DNA of 64,000 bases from Pedobacter kyonggii (GCF_004310665.1 NZ_SIXF01000013.1:79428-143427); one strand, 5' to 3'. Numbered from the stretch's first letter, positions 16,325 through 26,091 are shown. Numbers and translations are program-made. Notes: generated by a model not told the origin, from the letters alone.

Positions 16325-17779
16325 ATGAAATGGCTTAGCTCCAGATATGTTTTTCCGCTGGCGGTTATTACACTGATGATTAGCCTGTGCCTGCAATGTG
16401 CATGGATACGGCAGTTGTATCTGGCGCAAAAGAAATCTGTTGCTGCGGTACTCGAATCTATTGTTAGCGATGCTTCGAGGCAGATAAGCTATCAGAGCAT
16501 CGCGAAGGGGCACGAGAAAAGTATCCGTTTTCAGCAGTTTTTCCTCTCACCAGAATGGCTGGTGCTCAAGCACGCTTTTGATGATTTAAAAGTGGATAAC
16601 CTGCACAGCCGGTTCCATTATGGAATTACCAACGATAGCTCGGTAGTAGAAATGAAAATGTCGTTCCCGAACAATCCTAAAAAGCAGACCGATAACAAAT
16701 CAACAGCCATTATCGATGGCAAATCGCAACGGGAAGTTTCGCTGGAAGATCAGCAGGACATGAAGGAGATGGATAGTTTGGTGAACCATCGGCTCGATGG
16801 CTTGGGGGTGGCTATCGATAGGAATTATGCCCTTTACGATTATTCCAACGGGAAGTTGGTGAAAGGGAAAGCGGTTTCTAAAGATGCATCTTCTTTCGTG
16901 AGTGGAAAATACACCTATAACCTTAAGTTTCAGAAACAGTATCAGCTGGTGGTGCCAAGTATTACCTGGCTGATCATTTATCAGATGAGGTATTACCTCA
17001 TTTCGTCGTTTCTGATGCTGGCGCTCACAGCCGCCGCTTTCTACCTGCTCATCAGGCTGATGAAAAATCAGCAGCTTTATGCCCAGGCGAGAATGAGCTT
17101 TACGAGTAACATCACGCATGAACTCCAAACACCAATCTCGACAATTGCCGTGGCCCTTGAATCGATCAGTAAATATCGTTTGATTGATGAGCCCGAAAAG
17201 CTGCAGAATTACATTAATATAAGCCGTCACGAATTACATCGTTTACAGGCGATGATAGAAAAGGTGCTTAAGCAGGAACAAATGGACCTAGGAAAAACAA
17301 AATTGCAATTTACCCTCTTCGAAATTCAATCCGTACTCAGACAGGTGATTTTTTCTATGGATATTCAGGTACGCGAGAAGAATACACAGCTTATACTTGC
17401 GCCTTCCGATGAACCCTATTTTATCAAAGGTGATGCGATGCATATTGCTAACGTATGTTATAACCTGATTGATAATGCATTGAAATATTCGCCGGCGCAA
17501 TCCAAAATTGAGGTCTCCTGCAGCATTGCTGATCGTGAGTTAACCATTAGTTTTAAGGATAATGGTCCGGGGATTAAAGCAATTTATCAGCAACAGGTTT
17601 TCGAACGCTTTTTCAGGATTTTTAGCCAGGATAATATCCACAATGTGAAAGGATCCGGCCTGGGGCTTCATTATGTAAAACAGGTGGTAGAACTCCACGG
17701 CGGGCGTGTTGCGCTGCAGAGCAAAATAGGGAAAGGAAGTAATTTTATGATCATTTTGCCATTGTATGAAGAAAACTAA
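16325..17779 (+). CDS. Membrane sensor histidine kinase
   Basis: 484 residues. One transmembrane helix at ~8-27, a periplasmic sensor of about 195 residues with no recognised fold, a second helix at ~224-246, then the kinase core: H-box SNITHELQTP with phospho-acceptor His265, N-box NVCYNLIDNALKYS, G1 FKDNGPGI and G2 GSGLGLHYV. HisKA/HATPase_c class, resembling the RprX-type kinases of Bacteroides. Its last 14 bp overlap the response regulator gene. It probably senses an envelope condition and regulates the divergent outer-membrane protein. Confidence 0.9.
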   Translation: MKWLSSRYVFPLAVITLMISLCLQCAWIRQLYLAQKKSVAAVLESIVSDASRQISYQSIAKGHEKSIRFQQFFLSPEWLVLKHAFDDLKVDNLHSRFHYGITNDSSVVEMKMSFPNNPKKQTDNKSTAIIDGKSQREVSLEDQQDMKEMDSLVNHRLDGLGVAIDRNYALYDYSNGKLVKGKAVSKDASSFVSGKYTYNLKFQKQYQLVVPSITWLIIYQMRYYLISSFLMLALTAAAFYLLIRLMKNQQLYAQARMSFTSNITHELQTPISTIAVALESISKYRLIDEPEKLQNYINISRHELHRLQAMIEKVLKQEQMDLGKTKLQFTLFEIQSVLRQVIFSMDIQVREKNTQLILAPSDEPYFIKGDAMHIANVCYNLIDNALKYSPAQSKIEVSCSIADRELTISFKDNGPGIKAIYQQQVFERFFRIFSQDNIHNVKGSGLGLHYVKQVVELHGGRVALQSKIGKGSNFMIILPLYEEN

Positions 17780-18458
17780 GGTTTTATATGCAGAAGATGA
17801 GCCTTTTTTGGCGCGCATTGTACTCGATGGCTTAACCAGCAGTGGTTACGAGGTAAAGCTGGCTTTAAATGGAGCGCTTGCCTGGGCGCAATTTGAAAAA
17901 GAAAAGCCTGATATCTGTGTACTCGACATCATGATGCCCCAAAAGGATGGTTATACACTGGCAGCCGAAATCAGAAAATCAGACCCCAATATTCCGATCA
18001 TCTTTTTGAGTGCAAAAGCCCTTACCGAAGATGTGGTGATGGGATTTAAAAGCGGTGGAAACGACTATCTTAAAAAACCTTTTAGCATTGATGAGCTGCT
18101 GGTGCGGATGGAATCACTTTTAAAACGCTTTGGCCCTGCGAATAACGAGGAAAAAGATCCCGATAGAAAATACCGGTTCAGGAACTGCGAACTCGATCCT
18201 GTAGCCCAAAAACTAAAAACTTCTGTCGGTGAATATTCACTTTCTTATAAAGAAGCTATCCTGCTTGAATTATTACTGAAAAACCGCAATAACATTTTGG
18301 AGCGTGAGGATGCGCTGATCAAAATATGGGGAGAAGACAGTTTTTACAATGGCCGCAGTATGGATGTATTTATGGCACATCTGCGAAAGCTCTTAAAAAA
18401 TGAACCTGAAATACAGATCATCAGTTTGCGCGGGGTAGGATATAAGCTCATTTGTTGA
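17766..18458 (+). CDS. OmpR-family response regulator
   Basis: 230 residues. Receiver domain 1-120 with acidic pair Glu10/Asp11, phospho-acceptor Asp54 in CVLDIMMPQKDG, Ser/Thr switch in FLSAKA, and Lys in LKKPF. The C-terminal winged-helix domain (residues ~133-230) ends in the OmpR-type wing ISLRGVGYKL. Starts within the last codons of the kinase gene, so the two are translationally coupled. The proposed target is the 4x GTTAA array at 16240-16274. Confidence 0.92.
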   Translation: MKKTKVLYAEDEPFLARIVLDGLTSSGYEVKLALNGALAWAQFEKEKPDICVLDIMMPQKDGYTLAAEIRKSDPNIPIIFLSAKALTEDVVMGFKSGGNDYLKKPFSIDELLVRMESLLKRFGPANNEEKDPDRKYRFRNCELDPVAQKLKTSVGEYSLSYKEAILLELLLKNRNNILEREDALIKIWGEDSFYNGRSMDVFMAHLRKLLKNEPEIQIISLRGVGYKLIC

Positions 18459-18503
18459 TGATGTGTTACGTATTGAAATAATGAAAGCTTTCCTAATCGC
18501 TAT

Positions 18504-18541
18504 AAAGGAAAAATTGAATAATATTATTCAATTTTTCCTTT
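18504..18541. terminator. Perfect 38-bp palindrome, bidirectional terminator across a stop codon
   Basis: 19-bp arms, AAAGGAAAAATTGAATAAT (18504-18522) and its exact complement (18523-18541), with no loop bases outside the stem. T-rich on both strands at the ends, 46 bp after the response regulator. It contains the TGA stop codon of the convergent S41 peptidase gene (18528-18530), so the last four codons of that gene are part of the terminator. Confidence 0.8.
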
Positions 18542-19955
18542 TAAGGTCCTTGATAATGTATTCAACCCACTGATTGCCCGGTATGCTAAGCTTTACATCA
18601 GGACTGAACCCGGTTTCATCAATAGGCTTCTTATCAGTCCAGCTCGATTTGGAAACCGGCATCATGAGTATCAGCGTTTTGCACGGAAGCGGTGTTGGTG
18701 ATGTTGGGCCTTCATAATCCATCATGCCTACACTATTCCTACCGTACCGTGTTGTCTTTTTGCTCTGTTTCATTAAATGGAAAAAGTATTCTGCGGAGCT
18801 TCCGCAAAGTTCATCGGTAATTAATGCAACTTTAGCGGGGCTGCCAAGAACAGAATCAAGGGGGATCGTTAACCCTGGGATCTGATAAAAGGTATTCTTG
18901 GCAGATGTGAGTTCTTCGTAGATTTTTTTGAGGTTAGCTACATATTCATCAGTATAGTATTTTTTTAGATCTACAGGTACTGGATTTTTGACGAAATACT
19001 CAAGCTCTGATCTTTTGAGCCGGACATTGTCCTGTGAAATGCGAAGTAGGGGGCTGTCCTGTTTGATCGGGTTGGTCATCACGTAGGGTAAGAGAAAGCT
19101 CCAACCGGAATTGCCCCCTCCGTTCCCACGCAGATCTATGATCAGGTACTTACTATTCCTGATGGCTTTATCATGGGCTGCAACTAATTTCTCGATCTTA
19201 CTGTCGTTATTAAAGAAGGTCGGTATTTTGATATAGCTGGTTTCCTCGTCCAACCGAGAATAATCGAGGCCATTGTTGCTGTTTTTCCATGTACCTAACT
19301 CCTTTTTTTGTTTTGCAGTCATTTCATTTGGGAAAACCCTTCCAAAAAGTGAAAAATTCCACAGCTGTAACAGGCCGTCCCTTTGCTGAGCATAAAAATC
19401 TATACTGTTAAATACATTATACTGATTTAGCAGATAGCCTTTTTGGTGCGGTTTTAGCGTAAAATAGACAAGTCCCTTGTGGAGCATACTATCCTTTGCA
19501 CTAAGTACAATAGCCTTGTATTCATTGCCCGGAAATTTTTTTATCCCCAGCCTAATTGAACTGTCCGCGTTTATCCATATGCCTTCAGCGCCAATAGCCG
19601 GTTTCAGTGTTTTAAAATAAGATTCGTCTACAGCTACGGTCTCTTTTTCGTAATCATCCTTGTTGAGGTATGTCAATGAAAAATGTTTGTCTGCAAAAAA
19701 TCTAACATAATCTTTAATAAGATAATAGCAGTTTTTAGGATTGCTTTCATTTTCTGCCTTTTTGCGGAGGCTGGTTACCAGGTTTTCATAGGCTGGTTTT
19801 GTCTTAACATATACTTTTTGCGGAAATCCGGCATAGTTGAGCTCAGTTTTAATAATTGCTTCATTTAAATTCTGCAGGCAATTACAGGGTATCTGTTGTG
19901 CCATAAGTAAAAAGGGAAAGGTAGCGGTAATAAGGAGGATACATAGTCTTTTCAT
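18528..19955 (-). CDS. Secreted S41-family (C-terminal-processing-like) serine peptidase
   Basis: 475 residues from ATG 19955, which begins the signal peptide (MKRLCILLITATFPFLLMAQ); an in-frame ATG 21 bp earlier is less likely. S41 features: the strand and loop LIIDLRGNGGGNSGW and the nucleophile region KVALITDELCGSSAEYFF, in which the second Ser of GSSAEY is the expected nucleophile. No PDZ domain is evident, and the ~250 N-terminal residues are unassigned. Acts in the periplasm or as an exported enzyme; substrate unknown. Confidence 0.87.
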   Translation of the reverse strand: MKRLCILLITATFPFLLMAQQIPCNCLQNLNEAIIKTELNYAGFPQKVYVKTKPAYENLVTSLRKKAENESNPKNCYYLIKDYVRFFADKHFSLTYLNKDDYEKETVAVDESYFKTLKPAIGAEGIWINADSSIRLGIKKFPGNEYKAIVLSAKDSMLHKGLVYFTLKPHQKGYLLNQYNVFNSIDFYAQQRDGLLQLWNFSLFGRVFPNEMTAKQKKELGTWKNSNNGLDYSRLDEETSYIKIPTFFNNDSKIEKLVAAHDKAIRNSKYLIIDLRGNGGGNSGWSFLLPYVMTNPIKQDSPLLRISQDNVRLKRSELEYFVKNPVPVDLKKYYTDEYVANLKKIYEELTSAKNTFYQIPGLTIPLDSVLGSPAKVALITDELCGSSAEYFFHLMKQSKKTTRYGRNSVGMMDYEGPTSPTPLPCKTLILMMPVSKSSWTDKKPIDETGFSPDVKLSIPGNQWVEYIIKDLKRKN

Positions 19956-20380
19956 CACAGTAATTTGATTGAACACTAATATATTAAAGTTATCAGGTTT
20001 TTTGATGGTATGGCATCCGATTTAAATAGCATAATTAAAATTGCATTAAATTTTATGATTGTCAGCGCAGGTATATTATAATGCAAAGAAAGACCTGATC
20101 AGACATGAAAATGAAAAGGTCCAACCCGACCTGATTGGATCTATTTTGGTCAATCTTTAAGATGCCTTTAATACTGCATGGTAAATAGTTGTGGGCTATA
20201 GTTTGGAGCAGAATCTGTTGAGCCTTAGCTGAAAAGCTTTTTTAAAAAATTATATTATTGATTTTCAGGATGTAATGTGGTTGAAAAGTGATGACCATCA
20301 GTTTTCAATCTGGTGCTCCTCATAAAATTCGACGCAGAACAGGGTAGGTTTGACCAACAGTTTAATCCAATAACCCTGCT
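19956..20380. other. 425-bp divergent intergenic region
   Basis: Separates the S41 peptidase (minus) and the YceI operon (plus), so it must hold both promoters. No exact TAnnTTTG element was found in a convincing position. A short inverted pair CAGGGT/ACCCTG (about 20340-20376) flanks the last 40 bp before the YceI start. Otherwise featureless and AT-rich. Confidence 0.45.
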
Positions 20381-20998
20381 ATGAAAACATTTAACATATT
20401 CCAGAAAAAAATCAGACCTATCACCCTATTGTTTATGCTCTCCCCGCTGGTAACAGTGGCACAAACAACATATCAGCTTTCGCAAACAGCCAGCAGTTCA
20501 GTTAAGGTAATGGGCACATCCAATGTTCACGATTGGTCGATGACATCCAAACAGTTCGAAAGCACAGGTGCATTTAATTTCAATGCCCGTGGCGAAATGA
20601 CAGATGTAACGGCGCTAAAATTTAGCCTAACGGCAAAGAGCCTCAAAAGTGGTAAATCTGCTATGGACGACCGTACCTATAAAACGCTTAACGCAACTGA
20701 TTTTCCGAAGATAAGCTACCAGCTCACTTTTGCAACAGTTACCATGGTACAGGCAAAAAGGTATTCGATTCAGACCACTGGAATTCTGACCATTGCCGGG
20801 AAAACACAGAGCCTTTCAATGAAGGTAATGGCTTTGGTAAATGCAGATGGTTCCATCAGTTGCCATGGCAGCCAACAATTAATGCTAACCGACTATGGTA
20901 TTGAACCACCAAGTTTTATGCTTGGCACAATGAAGGTGGGTAACAACCTCGTTGTCAGGTTCGAGTTAGACTATGTTAAGACATCAGTAGCTAAATAA
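20381..20998 (+). CDS. YceI-family periplasmic lipid-binding-like protein
   Basis: 205 residues. A signal segment ends near VTVAQ, followed by a YceI/lipocalin-like beta-barrel: GTSNVHDWSM is the family's early motif, with DDRTYKTLNATDFPKISYQL and GILTIAGKTQSLSM in the canonical order. YceI proteins bind polyisoprenoid or amphiphilic molecules; in electron-transport contexts they have been linked to quinone-type cargo. First gene of a cluster with a porin and a second YceI-like protein. Confidence 0.88.
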   Translation: MKTFNIFQKKIRPITLLFMLSPLVTVAQTTYQLSQTASSSVKVMGTSNVHDWSMTSKQFESTGAFNFNARGEMTDVTALKFSLTAKSLKSGKSAMDDRTYKTLNATDFPKISYQLTFATVTMVQAKRYSIQTTGILTIAGKTQSLSMKVMALVNADGSISCHGSQQLMLTDYGIEPPSFMLGTMKVGNNLVVRFELDYVKTSVAK

Positions 20999-21021
20999 CA
21001 ATTCATCACTAAGATAAAATC

Positions 21022-22338
21022 ATGAAAAATAAATTTACACTAGCTTCTGCCCTTATAGTAGCAATTATAAGTTCGTATAGTTTTGGCGTACAGGCACAGG
21101 TTTCCAATCTTAGGCCTTACGATAAATCCGGTATTAATGTTTTTGAAGCACCCAAAGATAGCAATGCCGTATTTGATAAAATAAAAGTCAGTTTTGGTGC
21201 TGGATTTACCCAGTCTTTTCAAGGGCTAAAACATGAAAACACATCTGGCGGGCTATATAAAATAACTCCGGGCTTTAATACTGCCAATGCGAATCTATTC
21301 ATGGATGTACAACTCTCAGATGGGATCAGGCTGAACCTCACCAGCTATCTTTCTTCCCGCCACCACAACGAAACCTGGGTGAAGGGTGGATATATCCAGT
21401 TTGATAAGCTGCCGTTTAAGGGCAAATTGTTGGAAGATATTATGGCAGTAACAACCATCAAAATCGGACACATGGAAATCAACTATGGTGATCAGCATTT
21501 CCGCAGGTCGGATGGCGGACAAACGATTTATAACCCGTTTATTGAAAATTACATCATGGATGGGTTTACAACCGAAATAGGCGGAGAAGTTTTGGTGAGA
21601 AAAAATGCGCTGTTTGGTTTAATCGGTGTTTCAAATGGAATGATCAAAGGTAATATCGATAGCCTGATCGCGACTCCCCAGGATGCAAATGTGCACAAAT
21701 CACCAGCCGTTTATGTAAAAGGCGGCTTTGATAAACAATTGAACAGCGATTTGAGGGTGCGTTTTGCAGCCTCCTATTATAGCAATAACAGTTCTGGCGG
21801 ACAGACCTTATATGGCGGCGACCGTACCGGCTCGAACTATTTTATGGTGCTGGAAAAAGTTGGCGCAGTAAATACTACCAATGCCTTCTCAGGACGGTTT
21901 AACCCTGGTTTTACCAAAAAAGTTAATGCCCTTCAGCTAAACGCATTTATAAAATTTCAGGGGCTGGAACTGTTTGCAACTTATGAAAACGCAAAGGGAA
22001 GATCAAAAACAGAGGTAGACAGCAGAGGAGCTGAGCAGATGGCAATAGATGGTGTTTACAGGTTCGGAAAGACAGAAAATTTCTTTATTGGTGCAAAATA
22101 TAATGTGGTTACGGCCGCAATGGCTAATGTGTCGGCTGCCGGAACAACACCTGCAATAACTTATAACAATGACGTAAAAATAGACCGCATTGCTATTGCT
22201 GCGGGATGGTTTATGACCAAAAACATATTGTTAAAAGGTGAGTATGTGAGCCAGAAATATAAAGATTTCCCAACTGCAGATTTCCGGAGCGGAGGGAAAT
22301 TCAAAGGTTATGTGATCCAGGCTGTTGTAGGATTTTAG
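21022..22338 (+). CDS. Porin-like outer-membrane protein
   Basis: 438 residues with a signal peptide and a mature part made of amphipathic strands, ending in an aromatic residue (QAVVGF), as expected of an outer-membrane barrel. No plug or TonB box, so it should be a passive channel. It lies 23 bp after the first YceI gene and 47 bp before the second, in one transcription unit. The pair of YceI proteins suggests a lipophilic or small-anion substrate, but that is inference. Confidence 0.75.
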   Translation: MKNKFTLASALIVAIISSYSFGVQAQVSNLRPYDKSGINVFEAPKDSNAVFDKIKVSFGAGFTQSFQGLKHENTSGGLYKITPGFNTANANLFMDVQLSDGIRLNLTSYLSSRHHNETWVKGGYIQFDKLPFKGKLLEDIMAVTTIKIGHMEINYGDQHFRRSDGGQTIYNPFIENYIMDGFTTEIGGEVLVRKNALFGLIGVSNGMIKGNIDSLIATPQDANVHKSPAVYVKGGFDKQLNSDLRVRFAASYYSNNSSGGQTLYGGDRTGSNYFMVLEKVGAVNTTNAFSGRFNPGFTKKVNALQLNAFIKFQGLELFATYENAKGRSKTEVDSRGAEQMAIDGVYRFGKTENFFIGAKYNVVTAAMANVSAAGTTPAITYNNDVKIDRIAIAAGWFMTKNILLKGEYVSQKYKDFPTADFRSGGKFKGYVIQAVVGF

Positions 22339-22385
22339 CCAATAGACTATTTGGCTGGAGCGATTTGTTCCGGCCTTTAAAAACC

Positions 22386-22976
22386 ATGATGAAACTACTG
22401 TTAATTATCCTTTTTTTGCTGTTTGCCGGCTTGAGGCCTGCAGGAAAAACCAGAAGTACCTCAAGATGGGTGGTGAGTGAAAACAGTATGCTCACTGTTA
22501 ATGGATCCACCAATATAAACCGCTTTTCCTGCGTAATCCTGCAGTATCCCAAAACCGATACCGTTCTGGTTTCGAAAGATAAAACAGAACATATTGCGCT
22601 TTCAGGAATCTTAAATCTGGAGGTAAAAAATTTTGACTGTAACAGTACGATGATGACCAAACAACTGCTAAACACCTTGAAGGAGAACAGATTCCCAGTG
22701 CTAAGGATCAAATTTCTGTCCTTAAAAGAAATCCCTTCCGAAGGTCAGAATAGTTTTGTTAAGGGCGATGTGGAGATCACATTATCAGGGGTATTAAAAA
22801 GATACGAAATCTGTTATCAGATAAATGTTAAACGGGGCACTATCGAGCTGATAGGGCAACAAGCCATCAATTTTTCTGATTTTCATCTCATCCCTCCAAA
22901 AAAAATAGGCAGGCTCATCCAGGCCAAAGATCAACTGGTTGTAGCTTTCTTTTTAAAAATGGAACGGGCAGGGTAA
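22386..22976 (+). CDS. Divergent YceI-like periplasmic protein
   Basis: 196 residues from ATG 22386 (an in-frame TTG lies 21 bp earlier). Hydrophobic signal at the N-terminus. YceI-like layout: LTVNGSTNINRFSC corresponds to the GTSNVHDW motif of the first protein, and a GDVEITLSGVLKRYE strand pair matches the TGILTIAG region. It ends with KDQLVVAFFLKM. Sequence identity to the 20381 protein is low, so it is an old paralogue and not a recent copy. Third gene of the YceI-porin-YceI cluster. Confidence 0.7.
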   Translation: MMKLLLIILFLLFAGLRPAGKTRSTSRWVVSENSMLTVNGSTNINRFSCVILQYPKTDTVLVSKDKTEHIALSGILNLEVKNFDCNSTMMTKQLLNTLKENRFPVLRIKFLSLKEIPSEGQNSFVKGDVEITLSGVLKRYEICYQINVKRGTIELIGQQAINFSDFHLIPPKKIGRLIQAKDQLVVAFFLKMERAG

Positions 22977-23001
22977 TTCTGGTGTGCTAATGCATTTGTA
23001 T

Positions 23002-23367
23002 TTATCTAAATTGTCCTTTTTCCAATAGCGAAATCGTACTGAACTGAATCTTGTTTAACCGCTCCTGAAGTTCCAGCGCTTTGTTCTTTTCGGCGAGCAA
23101 TGCCTTCAACCGGTCAACTTCTGCGGTTAGCCGTTTTTTTTCCTGTAACTCGATTTTAGAGAAAACCTTTCCGCTTTCGTAGTAGCTGAAAAAATTGTAG
23201 CTCAGGATTTCACTCACACGGACCAAAGTAAGAATATCGATAGTTGCGGTATTCAGCATCTCCTGCGTTTTTGTTTTGCTGATCTCAAGGGCGGCGGCAA
23301 TGTCTGAAACAGAGATATCTTTCTGCTTCATTTCCTTCCAGATCATTAAGCCTATATGGACACTCAT
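23002..23367 (-). CDS. Small HTH regulator with C-terminal coiled coil
   Basis: 121 residues. An N-terminal helix-turn-helix of the XRE type (ISVSDIAAALEISKTKTQEML, with ILTLVRVSEILSYNFF as the following helices) is joined to a long charged heptad helix (residues ~75-115). This type is common in Sphingobacteria and its targets are not known. It converges on the second YceI gene, with 25 bp between stop codons. Confidence 0.8.
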   Translation of the reverse strand: MSVHIGLMIWKEMKQKDISVSDIAAALEISKTKTQEMLNTATIDILTLVRVSEILSYNFFSYYESGKVFSKIELQEKKRLTAEVDRLKALLAEKNKALELQERLNKIQFSTISLLEKGQFR

Positions 23368-23583
23368 CTTGTATAATTTTAAAACACTGAAATTACAGAA
23401 AGCATGCTGATTTAATCATTTTTTGTGGTAATGATAATTAGTCTAAATATTTCTTTAACATATCATAATAATGATCGGGCACTTAAATGGTAACACCGGG
23501 AGAATCATTTTAATAACTGATGCGGCTCATATTTTTAACACGGGCTTTTTACAAACTTTATACACTATCAAAAAAGACCCATT

Positions 23584-24459
23584 ATGAAAAAGATCCTGGT
23601 ACCTGTTGATTTCTCTGCAACGGCAGAAAACGCAGCCGATTATGCAACTGATCTGGCCCATGGTATTGGTGCCAGAGTAGAACTGTTAAATGTTTTTCAG
23701 GTTCCTGAGTTTTCTCCTGCTGCGGCATCTCTTGTATGGCCGCTTGAAGAATATAAGCTTATAGAAGCTGATGCTAAAAAAGCCTTAGGCAAACTGGTCG
23801 AAAAAGTTGAAGAAAAATATAAAAAGGCCCATCATGAGTTTGGTTTTAAAGCAGAAGTGTTTGGGAGATCTGTTCGTGGCGAGGTTGAACAAGAGGTTAG
23901 TAAATATTTTACCGAGTGTAAAATGAACCTCGTTGTGGCCGGACTAAACCGCGCAGATAAGTTAACCAAAACACTTATGGGCAGTGTTGCCAGAAAAATT
24001 ATTGAGCAGGAAATACCTGTTTTGCTTATCCCTGCGGGATATAGGTTTAAGAAACCTAAAAAAATCGCTTTTGCCACAGATTTTAGCCATAGTGATATCC
24101 CCGTTTTATGTACACTTGCCGAATTTGCAAAACCTTTTAATGCCGATATACTCATTACACATACCGGTAATTCAAAATCAGAACCAGAAGGGGATAAGCA
24201 TACAACGGAAGATTTTTTAAATCAGGTTGCCGACCGGGTTAACTATAGAAATATCTACCATAGGCATATAAACAGTGAACGGATTAAGGACGGTTTAGAT
24301 TGGATCGTAGAAAACGGACAGATCGATATCCTGACCATGGTGCACCGAAAACATAGTTTTTTTCATCGCCTGCTTAAAGGCAGTTACACCCTAAACATGT
24401 CAGATCATATTCAGATCCCGCTTTTGGTTTTACCACCATCACATAACATTCCAATGTAA
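23584..24459 (+). CDS. Tandem UspA universal stress protein
   Basis: 291 residues with two UspA domains. The first begins MKKILVPVDFSATAENA and ends with the nucleotide-binding-type GSVARKIIEQEIPVLLIP. The second begins KKIAFATDFSHSD and ends GSYTLNMSDHIQIPLLVLP. Cytoplasmic. In Bacteroidota such proteins are often induced at low oxygen, and here the gene leads a run that includes AdhP, a flavin-reductase-like protein and the FixL/cbb3 genes. Confidence 0.92.
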   Translation: MKKILVPVDFSATAENAADYATDLAHGIGARVELLNVFQVPEFSPAAASLVWPLEEYKLIEADAKKALGKLVEKVEEKYKKAHHEFGFKAEVFGRSVRGEVEQEVSKYFTECKMNLVVAGLNRADKLTKTLMGSVARKIIEQEIPVLLIPAGYRFKKPKKIAFATDFSHSDIPVLCTLAEFAKPFNADILITHTGNSKSEPEGDKHTTEDFLNQVADRVNYRNIYHRHINSERIKDGLDWIVENGQIDILTMVHRKHSFFHRLLKGSYTLNMSDHIQIPLLVLPPSHNIPM

Positions 24460-24514
24460 TTGCCCATCACCAGATAAAATTCAATTCTTATAATCTATTG
24501 TTAAACAAAAGTAT

Positions 24515-25549
24515 ATGTATCCTAAAACAATGAAAGCCGCAGTTATCCATGAATATGGAGGACCACTGGCCATAGAGGAACTGCCGGTTAGACCGCTCAA
24601 TCAATATGAGATTTTGGTTAAGGTAATTTCATGTGGGGTATGCCACACCGATTTGCACGCCTGTAATGGCGACTGGCCTGTAAAATCAAAAATGCCATTG
24701 GTGCCAGGCCACGAGGCCATCGGCCTGGTAGCTGCAATGGGACATGATGTTAAAAGTGTTAAAGAAGGAGATGTGGTTGGCGTACCATGGTTATACAGTG
24801 CCTGTGGCTGTTGCGAATTTTGCTTAACAGGCTGGGAAACGTTATGTTATGAGCAGCAGAATGGAGGCTATAGTGTTGATGGCGGTTTTGCAGAGTATGT
24901 AATTGCCGATTCGAGATACGTTGCCCATTTCCCTTCGCATGTAAATTTTGCAGAAATGGCACCCATTATCTGCGCCGGGGTTACCGTATACAAAGGTTTA
25001 AAAGAAACTGATGCAAAAGCAGGTGAATGGGTAGCCATATCAGGTATTGGCGGACTTGGTCACCTTGGTGTTCAGTATGCAAAAGCCATGGGCTTTCAGG
25101 TTGCTGCGATTGATATTTCGAACGATAAATTGGAAATGGCCAGAAAACTCGGTGCAGACATTGTTGTTAATGCACTAGAACATGATCCGGGTGAATTTCT
25201 TAAAAAACAAACCGGGGGTATGCATGGCGTATTGGTTACGGCAGTAACACCTGTTGCTTTTAGCCAGGGGCTTTCGGCATTACGCAGGAAAGGTACTTTA
25301 TCACTAAACGGACTACCTCCGGGCAGTTTTGACCTTCCCATATTCGATACAGTACTTAACAGGATAACCATTAGAGGCTCTATTGTAGGCACAAGAAAGG
25401 ATATGCAGGAAGCCATTGAATTTGCGGTAGATGGAAAGGTAAGGGCACAGGTTAAATCAGCAAAACTGGAAGACATCAATAATGTGTTCGATCAAATGAA
25501 AAAGGGCGAGATTGATGGGCGGATTGTTTTGGATATCTCTGGTGATTAG
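24515..25549 (+). CDS. adhP: Zinc-dependent alcohol dehydrogenase, AdhP type
   Basis: 344 residues of the medium-chain dehydrogenase family, NAD-dependent ethanol/acetaldehyde interconversion. Catalytic zinc ligands are visible: CGVCHTDLH and GHEAIG. The structural zinc loop has four cysteines (CGCCEFCLTGWETLC). The Rossmann motif is GIGGLGHLG. An ATG 15 bp further in is a possible alternative start. It lies 55 bp after the Usp gene and 32 bp before the next gene, so probably one operon for fermentation or redox balance at low oxygen. Confidence 0.93.
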   Translation: MYPKTMKAAVIHEYGGPLAIEELPVRPLNQYEILVKVISCGVCHTDLHACNGDWPVKSKMPLVPGHEAIGLVAAMGHDVKSVKEGDVVGVPWLYSACGCCEFCLTGWETLCYEQQNGGYSVDGGFAEYVIADSRYVAHFPSHVNFAEMAPIICAGVTVYKGLKETDAKAGEWVAISGIGGLGHLGVQYAKAMGFQVAAIDISNDKLEMARKLGADIVVNALEHDPGEFLKKQTGGMHGVLVTAVTPVAFSQGLSALRRKGTLSLNGLPPGSFDLPIFDTVLNRITIRGSIVGTRKDMQEAIEFAVDGKVRAQVKSAKLEDINNVFDQMKKGEIDGRIVLDISGD

Positions 25550-25581
25550 GTGTTTATCAATCAATATTTAATAATAAGAAG

Positions 25582-26037
25582 ATGTTAGGAATATTAAAAG
25601 AAGAGGACATAGAAAAGCTCCTTAAAGAACAACATATTGGCCGTTTGGCCTGCCATGCACATGGGCTAAGCTATATTGTACCCATTAATTATGTGTACAG
25701 CAGCGGCATGGTCTACGCCCATTCTGCTCCAGGACAAAAAATCAGGATGATGAAAAGTAATCCCCAGGTATGCTTTCAAACCGATCAGATCCGCGATACC
25801 TTTAACTGGAAGAGTGCGGTGTGTTGGGGCAAATTTGAAGAAATCACCGATGCAACAGAAAAACAAAGGGCACTTCAGGGGATTATCCACCGAATGATGC
25901 CTTTAACCAATACCCCTTCGGAGCAACCATCGCATGGAACTGGCAAGAAAGATACTTATGATGAAGATATTATCGTGTTCAAAATTATCTTTCATCTTAA
26001 AACAGGTAGATTCGAGATAAACGATAGCGTTGATTGA
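25582..26037 (+). CDS. Pyridoxamine-5'-phosphate-oxidase-fold flavin protein
   Basis: 151 residues with the FMN-binding split-barrel layout: IEKLLKEQHIGRLACHAHG, IVPINYVYSSGMVYAHSAPG and FNWKSAVCWGKFEEI. This is the small PNPOx-like subfamily (similar to nitroimidazole-resistance and heme-utilisation proteins), not true PdxH. Cytoplasmic; substrate unknown. Last gene of the Usp-adhP run, followed by a terminator-like hairpin. Confidence 0.85.
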   Translation: MLGILKEEDIEKLLKEQHIGRLACHAHGLSYIVPINYVYSSGMVYAHSAPGQKIRMMKSNPQVCFQTDQIRDTFNWKSAVCWGKFEEITDATEKQRALQGIIHRMMPLTNTPSEQPSHGTGKKDTYDEDIIVFKIIFHLKTGRFEINDSVD

Positions 26038-26091
26038 CAGAAATAACAGATTCCAAAATGTGACATCATTGGGAGAAGCAACGACAGGCTG

